A DNA stretch of 64,000 nucleotides, from positions 186,003 to 250,002 of the forward strand of contig NZ_LNAL01000006.1 in NCBI RefSeq assembly GCF_001483135.1, written 5' to 3'. The notes below the pieces were generated by a model that saw only the letters and a program-made list of their open reading frames with translations, was not told where the DNA came from and ran no database searches. Position numbers and translations under genes: made by a program. The stretch comes from Solirubrum puertoriconensis (GTDB taxonomy: Bacteria; Bacteroidota; Bacteroidia; Cytophagales; Hymenobacteraceae). Shown here piece after piece: positions 8,663 to 17,439 of this stretch (position 1 is its first letter; each line of letters begins with the position of its first letter).

Positions 8663-8811
8663 GCTTCTGAATTTCCAACATAAAACGAAGCGCAGGACGG
8701 CTCTTTCGCTGGTTCTGCAACGGGGTCGAAACCCGTTTTTGTTGGCCGATTTCGTTTCGTTTTTCCGTTTTTCTTCGCTAGCCGCCCGGTTGTTACCGGA
8801 GCGGTTTTTTT
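8663..8811 (+). ncRNA. Candidate small RNA of about 150 nt (or about 78 nt)
   Basis: A consensus promoter is followed by two hairpins with T-tracts. The first (8719-8737; AACGGG and CCCGTT around a seven-base loop, then TTTTT) could end a 78-nt RNA. The second (8782-8804; CCGC-CCGGT pairing with ACCGG-A-GCGG, then seven T) is a strong terminator. No ORF with good codon use fits between. The sequence does not match SRP RNA, tmRNA or RNase P motifs that I can recognise, and 6S RNA is possible but unproven. It could also be an attenuator leader, although the next gene starts 280 bases later. Confidence 0.45.
8782..8811 (+). terminator. Rho-independent terminator
   Basis: A nine-pair stem with one bulged A and a TGTT loop, followed by seven T. 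The next 280 bases up to pyrD contain no recognisable gene. Confidence 0.7.
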
Positions 8812-9094
8812 GTGTTCGTTTGGCTCAAATGCAAGAGGGAACAACTGGTTTTCCCTAGGTCGGCCCAAATCGCAGCGCTGGCAAAGGGAGGCACTGCAGC
8901 TACCAATAGCACTACCCTGTCGCGTCGGCCGAAGCATCTTTACGGTTAGCAGCCCCGAGCAACGGTGAGCAGATGGCCGCTTAACCAAGCCGTAGAGGTG
9001 CTTCGGCCGGCGCGGCGCGGCAAATAGGCTGAGTTGCAGTCGATTCTCCGTTTAGCGCTATTCCGACCTCCCGAACTCAATAGCCCCATCTACT

Positions 9095-9961
9095 ATGCAA
9101 CTCGGACCTACTCTTTCGCTGCAGAACCCCGTGTGCCTGGCCGCTGCCCCCTGGCAGCTGCCCGACAACCTAGGCTACGAGCGCCTAGGTGCTATTTTTA
9201 CCAAAACGGTCATCATGGAGCCGCGGCCCGGTGGGCGCGAAGGCATTATTCGCGTAGCCGACTCCTCGCTGCTCAACACCACCGACCGCCGCACCGAGGG
9301 CGCCGAGCAGCTTGTGCAAGACCACCTGCCGCACCTACGCCGCCACGGCGTACCCGTACTGGTGAGCATCACCGCTCCCGGCATTCCTGGATTTCGGAAA
9401 ATTGCCCGCTTTCTGGCCCGCGAAGCCGCCGGCCAAATTGCCGGAGTTGAGATATACATCAGCAGCGCCACCACCCAAAAGGGCTTCGACGTGACGCCGC
9501 GCTTTGTGCGCGAGGCCACCGAAGCCGTGCGCAACGAGCTGGGTGCCGACGCAGCCCTCGTCGTAAAGCTGCCGCCGTGGCCCGACCACGTGCGCGCTCT
9601 GGCCCTAGGTGCCCAAGAGGGAGGTGCTACGGCCTTGGCTGCTTGCAATACTCTAAAAGCTCTGCACCTGCCCGATGGCGGTGAACCTATCCTAGGCGGC
9701 CTCTCGGGCGAAGCACTGCGGCCCATGGCCCTGCGCTGTGTGTACGAACTGGCCCACGACGAAAGCATTCAGTTGCCGGTTATCGGCACGGGTGGCATCT
9801 TCACCGCCCAACACGTGCGCGACTACCTGCGCTGCGGCGCGGCAGCCGTGCAGGTAGCCACCGGCGAGTGGCTGGAGCCCGGCCTCACGGCCCGCCTCGC
9901 TACCGAATGGGAAACCGCTAACAACATCACCGCAAATCAAACTGCCGCATGGATCAGCTAA
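9095..9961 (+). CDS. pyrD: Dihydroorotate dehydrogenase-like flavoprotein
   Basis: 288 residues with the TIM-barrel pattern of PyrD: NPVCLAAAPW, LGAIFTKTVIMEPRPGG near the start, VLVSITAPG in the middle, VVKLPPW, and a C-terminal FMN-phosphate site GTGGIFTAQHVRDYLRCGA then VQVATG. It would oxidise dihydroorotate to orotate. The segment where class 1 enzymes carry NxSCPN reads YISSATTQKG, so the usual catalytic Cys and the two Asn are not conserved; a Ser may occupy the Cys position. Its place directly upstream of pyrF (13-base overlap) and pyrE supports a pyrimidine role, but the altered active site makes a diverged or different substrate possible. Confidence 0.78.
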   Translation: MQLGPTLSLQNPVCLAAAPWQLPDNLGYERLGAIFTKTVIMEPRPGGREGIIRVADSSLLNTTDRRTEGAEQLVQDHLPHLRRHGVPVLVSITAPGIPGFRKIARFLAREAAGQIAGVEIYISSATTQKGFDVTPRFVREATEAVRNELGADAALVVKLPPWPDHVRALALGAQEGGATALAACNTLKALHLPDGGEPILGGLSGEALRPMALRCVYELAHDESIQLPVIGTGGIFTAQHVRDYLRCGAAAVQVATGEWLEPGLTARLATEWETANNITANQTAAWIS

Positions 9962-10719
9962 CCCGCCGCGCCCAAACTACCAGCTCGCTGCTCTGCGTGG
10001 GCCTCGACCCGGTAGGAGAGAACGTAGAAAACCGCTTGCGTGAGGTGGTGGAGCAAACGGCCGAGTACGCTGCCGGCTTCAAGCCCAACCTGGCATTCTT
10101 TCTGGCCCGCCCCGATGGGGTAGCCCTGCTGCAGCGCCTGCGCGAGTGGATACCCAGCGAAGTGCCAATGATCCTCGACGGCAAGTTCGGCGACATTGCC
10201 AACACGGCCGAGCGCTACGCCGCCTTTGCCTACGACATCATCGGGGCGGATGGCGTGACGGTGAACCCTTACATGGGCGACGACGCCATTATGCCGTTTG
10301 CCCGCCCCGGCAAAGCCGTGTTCGTGCTGGCCAAAACGTCCAACAAGCCGGCGCACTCCTTCCAGGATGAGCAGCTGGTGCGCGGCGGCACGCTCAGCGA
10401 CTTAGCCGCCGATGTGGTGCAGGACCTTCACCCCCAGCACCCCGACCTAGGTCTGGTGGTAGGCGCTACCAACGCCGACGCCCTGGCCCGCCTGCGCCTG
10501 CGTTGCCCCGAGCTGTGGTTCCTGGTGCCCGGCGTGGGCGCCCAGGGCGGCGACCTAGCCGCTACCGTGCAGGCCGGCTGCCGCCACTCCGATGGCCTGG
10601 GTCTTCTGATCAATACTTCCCGTAGCATCTGGCAGGCCGCTGACGCTGGCGCCGCGGCCCGCGACCTTACCGAACAAATCAATGCCCTACGCTCCGAGCG
10701 ATTTTCAGCAACAATTTGA
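9949..10719 (+). CDS. pyrF: Orotidine 5'-phosphate decarboxylase, type 2
   Basis: 256 residues. It decarboxylates OMP to UMP, the last step of de novo pyrimidine synthesis. Family signatures are CVGLDP at the start, FKPNLAFF, the catalytic LDGKFGDIANTA (Lys and Asp of the KxxD charge network kept), and VGATNA / LVPGVGAQGG near the C-terminus, typical of the longer type 2 enzymes. The ATG overlaps the end of pyrD by 13 bases and the 3' end overlaps pyrE by 38 bases, so the three genes form a tight translationally coupled set. Confidence 0.95.
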   Translation: MDQLTRRAQTTSSLLCVGLDPVGENVENRLREVVEQTAEYAAGFKPNLAFFLARPDGVALLQRLREWIPSEVPMILDGKFGDIANTAERYAAFAYDIIGADGVTVNPYMGDDAIMPFARPGKAVFVLAKTSNKPAHSFQDEQLVRGGTLSDLAADVVQDLHPQHPDLGLVVGATNADALARLRLRCPELWFLVPGVGAQGGDLAATVQAGCRHSDGLGLLINTSRSIWQAADAGAAARDLTEQINALRSERFSATI

Positions 10720-11299
10720 GCAGCAACTGCGCGGCGAAGGTGCCCTATTGAGCGGCCACTTTCGCCTGTCCTCCGGTCTGCACTCCGATACCTACGTGCA
10801 GTGCGCCCGCTTCTTGCGCCGTCCCGACCTAGCCGCCCCGGCCCTAGGTGTACTGGCTAAGCTGATCCAAGAAGCTGGCCTGCAGCCCGACTTGGTAGTG
10901 GGCCCCGCCATGGGTGGCGTGGTTGTAAGCTACGAGCTGGCTCGGCAGCTACAGGTGCCGGGCATCTTTACCGAGCGCGACGCCGACACCAAGATGAGCT
11001 TGCGTCGCGGCTTCACGCTTCAGCCGGGCGAGAAAGTAATCATTGCCGAAGACGTGGTAACCACTGGCAAATCGACCTTGGAGGTGGCCGAGGTACTGCG
11101 CCAGATGGGCGTGGAAGTACTGGGTGTGGCTTGCCTCATCGACCGGACCGGCGGCCAGCATGAACTAGACTTCCCCTTGTTTGCGTTGCTACCGGTTCAG
11201 GCGGCCACTTATCAGCCCGAAAATTGTCCGCTGTGCGCCAAGGGCATCCCGGCGATTAAGCCTGGAAGTCGGCCCGACGCGGTGCCGACGCTTGCGTAA
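10682..11299 (+). CDS. pyrE: Orotate phosphoribosyltransferase
   Basis: 205 residues. It joins orotate to PRPP to form OMP, the substrate of the preceding pyrF product. SSGLHSDTYVQCARF marks the orotate-binding start, VVGPAMGGVVVSYELAR the flexible region, and VIIAEDVVTTGKSTLE the PRPP-binding motif with its conserved acidic pair. The C-terminus has a CPLC pair (ENCPLCAKGIP), common in this subgroup. It overlaps pyrF by 38 bases and is the last gene of the pyrimidine set; about 600 bases of non-coding, repeat-containing DNA follow. Confidence 0.95.
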   Translation: MPYAPSDFQQQFEQQLRGEGALLSGHFRLSSGLHSDTYVQCARFLRRPDLAAPALGVLAKLIQEAGLQPDLVVGPAMGGVVVSYELARQLQVPGIFTERDADTKMSLRRGFTLQPGEKVIIAEDVVTTGKSTLEVAEVLRQMGVEVLGVACLIDRTGGQHELDFPLFALLPVQAATYQPENCPLCAKGIPAIKPGSRPDAVPTLA

Positions 11300-11657
11300 G
11301 GACGGCGGTTGTCGTTCTTTTGTATCTCCTTCGCTACCCCGTGCAACGAAGCTTCTCCCATACTTCCACCCCGCTCATGCGAACCCGGCCCAACAAGGCC
11401 GCGTTCGACAGCATGTGGCGCCGTAGCGCACTGCTGAGCCGAGCCGCGGGCCTGCGCTTGGATGCCGAGCGCCGGGAAGTGGAAGAGCAGATAGCCGAGC
11501 GACAACAGCAGCAACATGCCGAGTCGCAACCGCAGCACAGCCAAAACCAAGCGTGCCAGGCCGACCTCCGAAAACAGCTGCGAAAGCCCGCCGCTGCCAA
11601 GGTAGCAAAGCACCTAGGGTACTTCGGCGAAGATGCTTCTTCGAACACTCACGCCGC

Positions 11658-11745
11658 GAATGCGGTCTCTTGGAGCAACGCTCCGCACAACACTGTAAGC
11701 CGCCTTGTGGCCCGTACGTCGGGCCCAGGGCGGCTTACCGCATTC
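11658..11745. repeat. Nested inverted repeats
   Basis: GAATGCGGT (11658-11666) pairs with ACCGCATTC (11737-11745), enclosing GTAAGCCGCC (11695-11704) with GGCGGCTTAC (11729-11738). The inner hairpin could act as a terminator although it has no T-tract. Confidence 0.5.
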
Positions 11746-11769
11746 CTGGGGTTTGCTGATGCAGACCAC

Positions 11770-11879
11770 TGTAGCGCGGACTTCAGTCCGCGTCACTCCG
11801 GACGATTGTCACAGCACGGCAGTCGTTCTTCCGACAGGGAATCACCACCTGTGGGCTGCGGACTAAAGTCCGCGCTACA
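11770..11879. repeat. Palindromic element with 23-bp arms
   Basis: The left arm TGTAGCGCGGACTTCAGTCC (11770 onward) is mirrored with two mismatches at 11857-11879. Each arm is itself partly palindromic around GGACT-AGTCC. The form suggests a REP or MITE-like mobile repeat just before purL. Confidence 0.6.
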
Positions 11880-11904
11880 TCGCGCTACACTCCTTTTCTG
11901 AGCT

Positions 11905-14900
11905 TTGGAAAACACCGCTTCGCATACCATCCAACTGATTCCGCGCCCCGGCCAGCACGACGGCGAAGGTGCCCGCGTAGCTGAAGCCGCCCGGCGCCAC
12001 TTGCACCTGTTCACCGGCTCGGTGCAAACCAGCGCCGTGTACTCCGTGCGCTACCCGCTGTCGGCTGAGCAGCTGCAGAGCTTCGCGGCCCAGTGCCTGC
12101 AGGACCCGCTGCTGAACGACGCGGCGCTGGACGAGTGGGCCGTAGCGCCCGAGTTCAAGAGCTACATCCTCGTCGCGAAAGGCCCCGGCGTAACCGACGA
12201 CGAAGGCACCTCGGCCCAAAACGCGCTGCAGGATTTTCTAGGTACGGAGCTGGACACGCGCACCCAGCATATCTTCAGCAAGCGCCTGTACCTGCTGGAA
12301 AAGAAGCTACCCGAAGTAGACCTGCGCCACCTGGCTGAAGAGCTGCTGGGCAACAAGCTCATCAACCGCTTCGTGGTGGGCCACACCGCAGACGGCATCC
12401 GCGACTTCACCCCGCAGCCCGGCGGCGGCGCTGATTCGACCACGCGCACTATTCGCTTGGAAAACCTCACCGATGAGGAGTTGGTGCAGCTCTCGAAGGA
12501 GAACGTGTACGCGCTGAACCTGGAGGAAATGCGCGCCATTCGGGACTATTACTACTCGAAGGAAACGCAGATCAGCCGCGCTGAGGCAGGCCTCACGCCC
12601 GACCCGACGGACTGCGAGCTGGAAATCTTGGCTCAGACCTGGTCGGAGCACTGCAAGCACAAGGAGTTTGCGGCCGTCATCCGCTACCGCAACGCCGTCA
12701 CGGGCGAGGAAAAGGAGGTCGACGGGCTGTTCAAGACCTATATCAAAGGCGCCACGTCGGAGGTCGACCGGCTGTTGCGCGCCAACGGCAACGACTGGCT
12801 TATCAAGGTGTTTTCGGACAACGCCGGGGCGGTGCGCATCAACAAGGATTCGTTGTTCGTCTGGAAGGTCGAAACGCACAACTCTCCCTCGGCCATCGAC
12901 CCTTACGGCGGAGCCATTACCGGCATCCTCGGCAACAACCGCGACCCGCTGGCCACCGGCATCGGCGGCGCCCGGCTGCTGTTCAACACCAACGTGCTTT
13001 GCTTCGGCCCGCCAAACTGGTCGGGGCCGCTGCTGACGGGACAGCTGCACCCGCGCCGGGTGTTCGAGGGCGTACGCAAGGGCATTGAGGACGGCGGCAA
13101 TAAATCGGGCGTACCGACGGTGAACGGCGCCATCGTGTTCGATGAGCGCTACCGCGGCAAGCCGCTGGTGTACTGCGGCACCGGCGCCGTGCTGCCCATG
13201 CAGCTGGCGGGCCAGGACGCCTGGGAGAAAAAGATTGACGCTGGTGACCGGATCATCATGGCCGGCGGCCGGGTGGGCAAGGACGGCATCCACGGCGCCA
13301 CGTTCAGCAGCATCGAGTTGGACGAAGCCGCGCCGGCCACGGCAGTGCAGATTGGCTCCCCGATTACCCAAAAGCTGGCCATGGACTTCCTGCTGCTGGC
13401 TACCCGCCGCGGCCTGATCAAGTGCAGCACCGACAACGGCGCGGGTGGTTTGTCCTCGTCGGTGGGCGAACTGGCGGGCATCAGCGGTGGCGCTACCGTG
13501 GAGCTGGAAAAGGTGCCGCTGAAGTACCCCGGCCTGCGCCCCTGGGAGATATTCTTGTCGGAATCGCAGGAGCGGTTTACGCTGGTGGTGGAGCCCGCGA
13601 AGTTGGCCGAGCTGAATGCTCTGGCCGCTGAGATGGAAGTGGAGCTGTCGGACATCGGCGAGTTCACCGACAACGGCCGCCTCGACGTGACCTTCGACGG
13701 GCAGCCGGTGGCTTCCTTGTCGCTGGAGTTTCTGCACGAGGGTGTACCGCGCAAAGTGCTCGAAGCTGAGTGGCAGCTGCCCACCCTGCACGAGCCAAAG
13801 CTGCCAGCTTCGCTCGACGCAACGGAGCTGCTGATTAAGCTGCTCGGCGCGCTGAACATCTGCTCGCGCGAGGCAGTGATTCGTCAGTACGACCACGAGG
13901 TGAAAGGCCGCACGGTGGTAAAACCGTTGATGGGCCGCACGGGCCAGGCGCCGCAGGACGCAGCCGTGGTGCAGTTCAACTTCGAGTCGTGGGAAGGCGT
14001 GGCGGTGAGCAACGGCATTCTGCCGCGCTACGGCGACATCGACCCCTACCAGATGTCGGCCGGCGCCTTCGACGAGGCTGTGCGCCAAATTGTGTCGGTG
14101 GGCGGCAAGCTGCCCAACCTGACGCCTGGCGACGGAATTTTCTGGTCGGTGAACGACAACTTCTGCGTGCCCGATTCGGTGTACGACCCCGTAACCAACC
14201 CCGACGGCAAGCAGAAGTTGGCCGCCCTGGTGCAGCTCTGCGAGGCCCTGCGCGACATGTGCGTGGCCTACCACATTCCGCTGACCTCGGGCAAGGACTC
14301 GATGAAAAACGACTTCAAGGCCGACGGGCAGAAGATTTCGGTGCCGCCCACGGTGCTGTACTCGATGACCGCCCTGATGCCCGACGTGCGCCGCGCCGTG
14401 ACTTCGGACTTCAAGGCTGCCGGTGACGTGGTCTACCTGCTCGGCGACACCTACGACGAGCTAGGCGGCTCGGAGCTCTACCACCTCTTCGGAGAGCTGG
14501 GCCAAAACGTGCCGCGCGTGCGCCCCGCCGAAGCCAAAGACCTGTACGAGAAAGTAGGCCGCGCCCACGATGCGAACCTCATCGTTTCGTGCCACGACCT
14601 GTCCGACGGCGGCTTGGCCGTAGCCGTGGCCGAAAGCCTGTTCGGCGACGACAACCTAGGCGCCGAGCTGACCCTGGAAGGCGAACTGCCAGCCCTGGCG
14701 GAGCTGTTCTCGGAAAGTCACTCGCGCTTCGTAGCCACCGTGGCTCCGGAAGACGTGGTAGTCTTTGAAGCCCTGATGGAAGGCCGCGCCACCCGCCTAG
14801 GTGTGGTGACGGATAATGGCCATTTGGTCATTCGTCACCAAAACAAAACGGTGGTGTACGCCGCCACCGCCGACCTGCGCGAAGCCTGGAGCAATGGCCC

Positions 14901-14946
14901 GGTGAACCGCGTAATGGCCGGCGAAGAACTTACCCTGCAAGCTTAG
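11905..14946 (+). CDS. purL: Phosphoribosylformylglycinamidine synthase, PurS-PurL fusion
   Basis: 1013 residues. It makes FGAM from FGAR, ATP and glutamine-derived ammonia in purine synthesis. The first 170 residues look like a PurS-type region and the rest is the AIRS-fold synthetase: QTWSEHCKHKEF, KVETHNSPSAIDPYGGAITG, STDNGAGGLSSSVGELA and LSDGGLAVAVAESLF. It lacks the C-terminal glutaminase of long PurL enzymes; that activity comes from purQ, which begins 12 bases later. A TGA sits two codons upstream, so TTG at 11905 is the first possible start and I accept it. A long antisense frame across the gene is a base-composition artefact. The motif CCTAGG, frequent elsewhere, is absent until 14.65 kb. 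Confidence 0.95.
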   Translation: MENTASHTIQLIPRPGQHDGEGARVAEAARRHLHLFTGSVQTSAVYSVRYPLSAEQLQSFAAQCLQDPLLNDAALDEWAVAPEFKSYILVAKGPGVTDDEGTSAQNALQDFLGTELDTRTQHIFSKRLYLLEKKLPEVDLRHLAEELLGNKLINRFVVGHTADGIRDFTPQPGGGADSTTRTIRLENLTDEELVQLSKENVYALNLEEMRAIRDYYYSKETQISRAEAGLTPDPTDCELEILAQTWSEHCKHKEFAAVIRYRNAVTGEEKEVDGLFKTYIKGATSEVDRLLRANGNDWLIKVFSDNAGAVRINKDSLFVWKVETHNSPSAIDPYGGAITGILGNNRDPLATGIGGARLLFNTNVLCFGPPNWSGPLLTGQLHPRRVFEGVRKGIEDGGNKSGVPTVNGAIVFDERYRGKPLVYCGTGAVLPMQLAGQDAWEKKIDAGDRIIMAGGRVGKDGIHGATFSSIELDEAAPATAVQIGSPITQKLAMDFLLLATRRGLIKCSTDNGAGGLSSSVGELAGISGGATVELEKVPLKYPGLRPWEIFLSESQERFTLVVEPAKLAELNALAAEMEVELSDIGEFTDNGRLDVTFDGQPVASLSLEFLHEGVPRKVLEAEWQLPTLHEPKLPASLDATELLIKLLGALNICSREAVIRQYDHEVKGRTVVKPLMGRTGQAPQDAAVVQFNFESWEGVAVSNGILPRYGDIDPYQMSAGAFDEAVRQIVSVGGKLPNLTPGDGIFWSVNDNFCVPDSVYDPVTNPDGKQKLAALVQLCEALRDMCVAYHIPLTSGKDSMKNDFKADGQKISVPPTVLYSMTALMPDVRRAVTSDFKAAGDVVYLLGDTYDELGGSELYHLFGELGQNVPRVRPAEAKDLYEKVGRAHDANLIVSCHDLSDGGLAVAVAESLFGDDNLGAELTLEGELPALAELFSESHSRFVATVAPEDVVVFEALMEGRATRLGVVTDNGHLVIRHQNKTVVYAATADLREAWSNGPVNRVMAGEELTLQA

Positions 14947-14958
14947 GAGGTGGAGACG

Positions 14959-15846
14959 ATGAACGAACTAACTGCAACCACCCGCCCGGTACACGCCCTG
15001 GTCCTGACGGGCTTCGGCATTAACTGCGAAGAAGAACTGGCTGCCGCCTACCGCTTGGCGGGCGGCGAGGCCACCATCGTGCACTTCAACCAGGTGCTCA
15101 GCGGTGAAACCAGCATCCACGACTACGACGTGCTCAACTTCCCTGGAGGTTTTTCCTTCGGCGACGACCTAGGGTCGGGCGTGGTGATGGCCAACAAGGC
15201 GCGCTTCCGCAAGCTGCCCTCGGGCCGCACGCTGCTTGAAGAGTTGCGCGCCTTTATCGAGGCCGGCAACTACGTGGTAGGCATCTGCAACGGCTTCCAG
15301 ATGCTGGTGAAAATGGGCCTGCTGCCTGATTTCGCCGGCCAGCAGGAGCGCGAAGTAACCCTGACGCACAACGCCTCGGGCCGCTACGAAGACCGGTGGG
15401 TACGCCTGGCGGTGAACCCGCGCAACCGTTCGCCCTTCCTCAAGGGCCTGACCTCGTTGGAAGTGCCCGTGCGCCACGGCGAGGGCCGCCTCGTTATTCG
15501 CGATGAAGAAATCCGGAGCCGCATCCTAGCCGAGGGCCTGAACTGCCTGACCTACTGCGATGCTACCGGTTGTGAAACCGAGCTGTACCCGCACAACCCC
15601 AACGGCGCCGAGCTGAACTGCGCCGGCCTCACCGATACCACCGGCCAGGTGTTCGGCCTGATGCCGCACCCCGAGGCCTTCCTCTCGCTCTACAACCACC
15701 CCGACTGGGCCCGGCGCAAGCGTCTCGACCCGAACGTGTCGGAGGAAGGAGATGGGCTGAAGCTGTTCCGCAACATCGTGGAGCACATCAGCCAGAGCCG
15801 CGCCGCGCAGCCCGCCGAGGCTGCCTCGAACGAAGTTTCTCTTTAG
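14959..15846 (+). CDS. purQ: FGAM synthase glutaminase subunit
   Basis: 295 residues, class I glutamine amidotransferase that supplies ammonia to PurL. It shows the nucleophile elbow GICNGFQML (Cys), an oxyanion segment FPGGFSFGDDL, and the His-Glu pair in MPHPEAF. At almost 300 residues it is longer than the usual 225-residue stand-alone PurQ and resembles the glutaminase domain of long PurL enzymes. I prefer ATG at 14959 over the in-frame GTG at 14950 because an AGGAGGT lies eight bases upstream, one of the few strong Shine-Dalgarno sequences in the window. It belongs to the purL transcription unit. Confidence 0.95.
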   Translation: MNELTATTRPVHALVLTGFGINCEEELAAAYRLAGGEATIVHFNQVLSGETSIHDYDVLNFPGGFSFGDDLGSGVVMANKARFRKLPSGRTLLEELRAFIEAGNYVVGICNGFQMLVKMGLLPDFAGQQEREVTLTHNASGRYEDRWVRLAVNPRNRSPFLKGLTSLEVPVRHGEGRLVIRDEEIRSRILAEGLNCLTYCDATGCETELYPHNPNGAELNCAGLTDTTGQVFGLMPHPEAFLSLYNHPDWARRKRLDPNVSEEGDGLKLFRNIVEHISQSRAAQPAEAASNEVSL

Positions 15847-15878
15847 CCCGCCCTGCACTCGCCGCTTAATCCGCGCTA

Positions 15879-16826
15879 ATGAACACGCTCCCGTATTTCA
15901 ACACGCCCCAGCTTGAGCTGCTGCACCGCGGCAAAGTCCGCGACTCGTACCGCGTCCCCTCGGGCGAGCGGCTTATTGTTGTCACGGACCGTTTATCGGC
16001 TTTCGATTCGGTGCTGGAAACTGCCATTCCCTACAAAGGCGCCGTGCTCAACGGCCTGGCCAACTTCTGGTTTGAGAAGACCCGGGATATCGTGCCGAAC
16101 CACGTCATTCGCGTAGTCGATCCGAACGCCATGCTGGTGAAGGAAGCCGAGCCGATTCGCGTCGAAATGATCGTGCGCGGCTACCTCACCGGCTCCATGC
16201 TGCGCGGCTACCTTCAAGGCCAGCGCACCTTCTCGGGCGTTTCGGTGCCGGACGGGCTGACCAAGCACCAGCGCTTCCCCGAGCCCCTGGTGACGCCGAC
16301 CACCAAGGAGGAATCGGACCGCGAAATCACCCCCGAAAACCTCGTGGCGGAAGGCTGGGTATCGGCCGAGCTGTACGAGCAGATGCGCGTGACTTCGCTG
16401 AAGCTGTTCAACTTCGCTTCGGCGTGGATGGCCGAGCGCGGCATCATTCTGGTCGACACCAAGTACGAGTTCGGCTTGCTGAACGGGGAGCTGATTCTCA
16501 TCGACGAAATCCACACGCCCGACTCCTCGCGCTTCTGGGATGCCGCCGACTATGCCCGCAACCCCGAAAGCGCCGCCCAGATGGACAAAGAGTACATCCG
16601 TCAGTGGCTGATTGCCCACAAAGTCGATGGCCAGTACCCCACGGCCCTCACGCCGGAAGTAACCGCCGAAGCCAGCCGCCGCTACCTCGACATCTACCAA
16701 CGCATTACCGGGCAGCCCCTGGCCGGTACCGATGAAGCCGACGTGAACGTGCCCGCTCGCTTGGTGCAGAATCTGGTGAAGGAGGGCTTTATGCAAGACG
16801 CTCCGGTGGAGCAGCTGAATGGATGA
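15879..16826 (+). CDS. purC: SAICAR synthetase
   Basis: 315 residues. It joins CAIR and aspartate using ATP to give SAICAR. Family motifs are LLHRGKVRDSYRV at the N-terminus, the DRLSAFDSVL segment, VRGYLTGSMLRGY, and the C-terminal LIDEIHTPDSSRFW. The length is close to the 300-residue single-domain enzymes. It follows purQ by 32 bases and precedes the acetyltransferase gene by 100 bases, in the same direction as the rest of the purine cluster. Confidence 0.96.
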   Translation: MNTLPYFNTPQLELLHRGKVRDSYRVPSGERLIVVTDRLSAFDSVLETAIPYKGAVLNGLANFWFEKTRDIVPNHVIRVVDPNAMLVKEAEPIRVEMIVRGYLTGSMLRGYLQGQRTFSGVSVPDGLTKHQRFPEPLVTPTTKEESDREITPENLVAEGWVSAELYEQMRVTSLKLFNFASAWMAERGIILVDTKYEFGLLNGELILIDEIHTPDSSRFWDAADYARNPESAAQMDKEYIRQWLIAHKVDGQYPTALTPEVTAEASRRYLDIYQRITGQPLAGTDEADVNVPARLVQNLVKEGFMQDAPVEQLNG

Positions 16827-16926
16827 ACCGCTCTGGAAGCGGTAGGCCAGCAGTACGCTCTCAACGACGGTAACATTCGCGCTTAGTGCTGGAAGCACGC
16901 TCACCGACCAACCTCGACGTCTAATA

Positions 16927-17439
16927 ATGCCTCAGTCCCTCTACCTCGTCGCCTCGCACCCCGATGCCCCGCAGGCCCAGCCGCTCATCAATGCCTTGTC
17001 GGCCGACCTAGGTACGCGCTTCGGCAGCGACGGGCGCGACTCGTTTGGAGACTGGCAGGCCGACGACCCCAAGCACGTGTTTCTGCTGGCGTGCAACGAC
17101 GACGAAGCCGTGGGCTGCGGCGCGGTGCGGCCCCTGTCCGAAAGCATCGGCGAGGTGAAGCGCATGTATGCCAAGTACCCCGGCCAAGGTATTGGGCGCG
17201 CCGTATTGGCGGGGCTTGAAGCGGCGGCATGGCGGGCAGGTTATGCCGAATTGTGGCTGGAAACCCGCATCAGCAACACGGAAGCGTGCATCTTTTACGA
17301 AAAGCGCGGCTACCGGCGCATTCCTAACTACGGCCGCTACATCGGGCGCGACGACGCGGCCTGCTTCGGCCGCAGTCTGGGCCCAGTGCCGGCCGTTACT
17401 TCTCAACCTGAATTACAAACCACCCTTGGCAACTCCTAA
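16927..17439 (+). CDS. GNAT-family N-acetyltransferase
   Basis: 170 residues with a GNAT fold: GCGAVRPLSESIGEVKRMYAKYPGQGIGRAVLAGLE gives the acetyl-CoA pyrophosphate loop (GQGIGRA), followed by LWLETRISNTEACIFYEKRGYRRI, the usual fourth motif. The substrate cannot be read from the sequence. It sits inside the purine operon between purC and purD and its last 14 bases overlap the purD start, so it is translationally coupled to purine genes. Whether it acts in purine metabolism or is a passenger is unknown. Confidence 0.88.
   Translation: MPQSLYLVASHPDAPQAQPLINALSADLGTRFGSDGRDSFGDWQADDPKHVFLLACNDDEAVGCGAVRPLSESIGEVKRMYAKYPGQGIGRAVLAGLEAAAWRAGYAELWLETRISNTEACIFYEKRGYRRIPNYGRYIGRDDAACFGRSLGPVPAVTSQPELQTTLGNS

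Larger units (their letters stand above)
11300..11904. other. Gap between pyrE and purL with decayed or hypothetical coding and repeats
   Basis: A plus-strand frame from an ATG at 11376 encodes about 100 residues with a Gln/Glu-rich helix (EEQIAERQQQQHAES) and acceptable codon use, but it runs on into the palindromic repeats, so I do not call it a gene. The second half holds nested inverted repeats at 11658-11745 and a dispersed-type palindrome at 11770-11879. Confidence 0.4.

Noticed and set aside
8661-8858. 65-codon frame starting with GTG at the predicted start of the small RNA
   Set aside because: It would cross two hairpins with T-runs and has Phe/Arg-rich composition unlike proteins of the window.
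11320-11901. 193-codon plus-strand frame between pyrE and purL
   Set aside because: Only the first part has acceptable composition; the rest reads through two palindromic repeats. It may include a gene remnant but is not supportable as a gene.
12307-14274. 655-codon open frame antisense to purL
   Set aside because: It lies wholly over a well-supported purL; long antisense frames are expected in GC-rich genes, and the protein has no family features.
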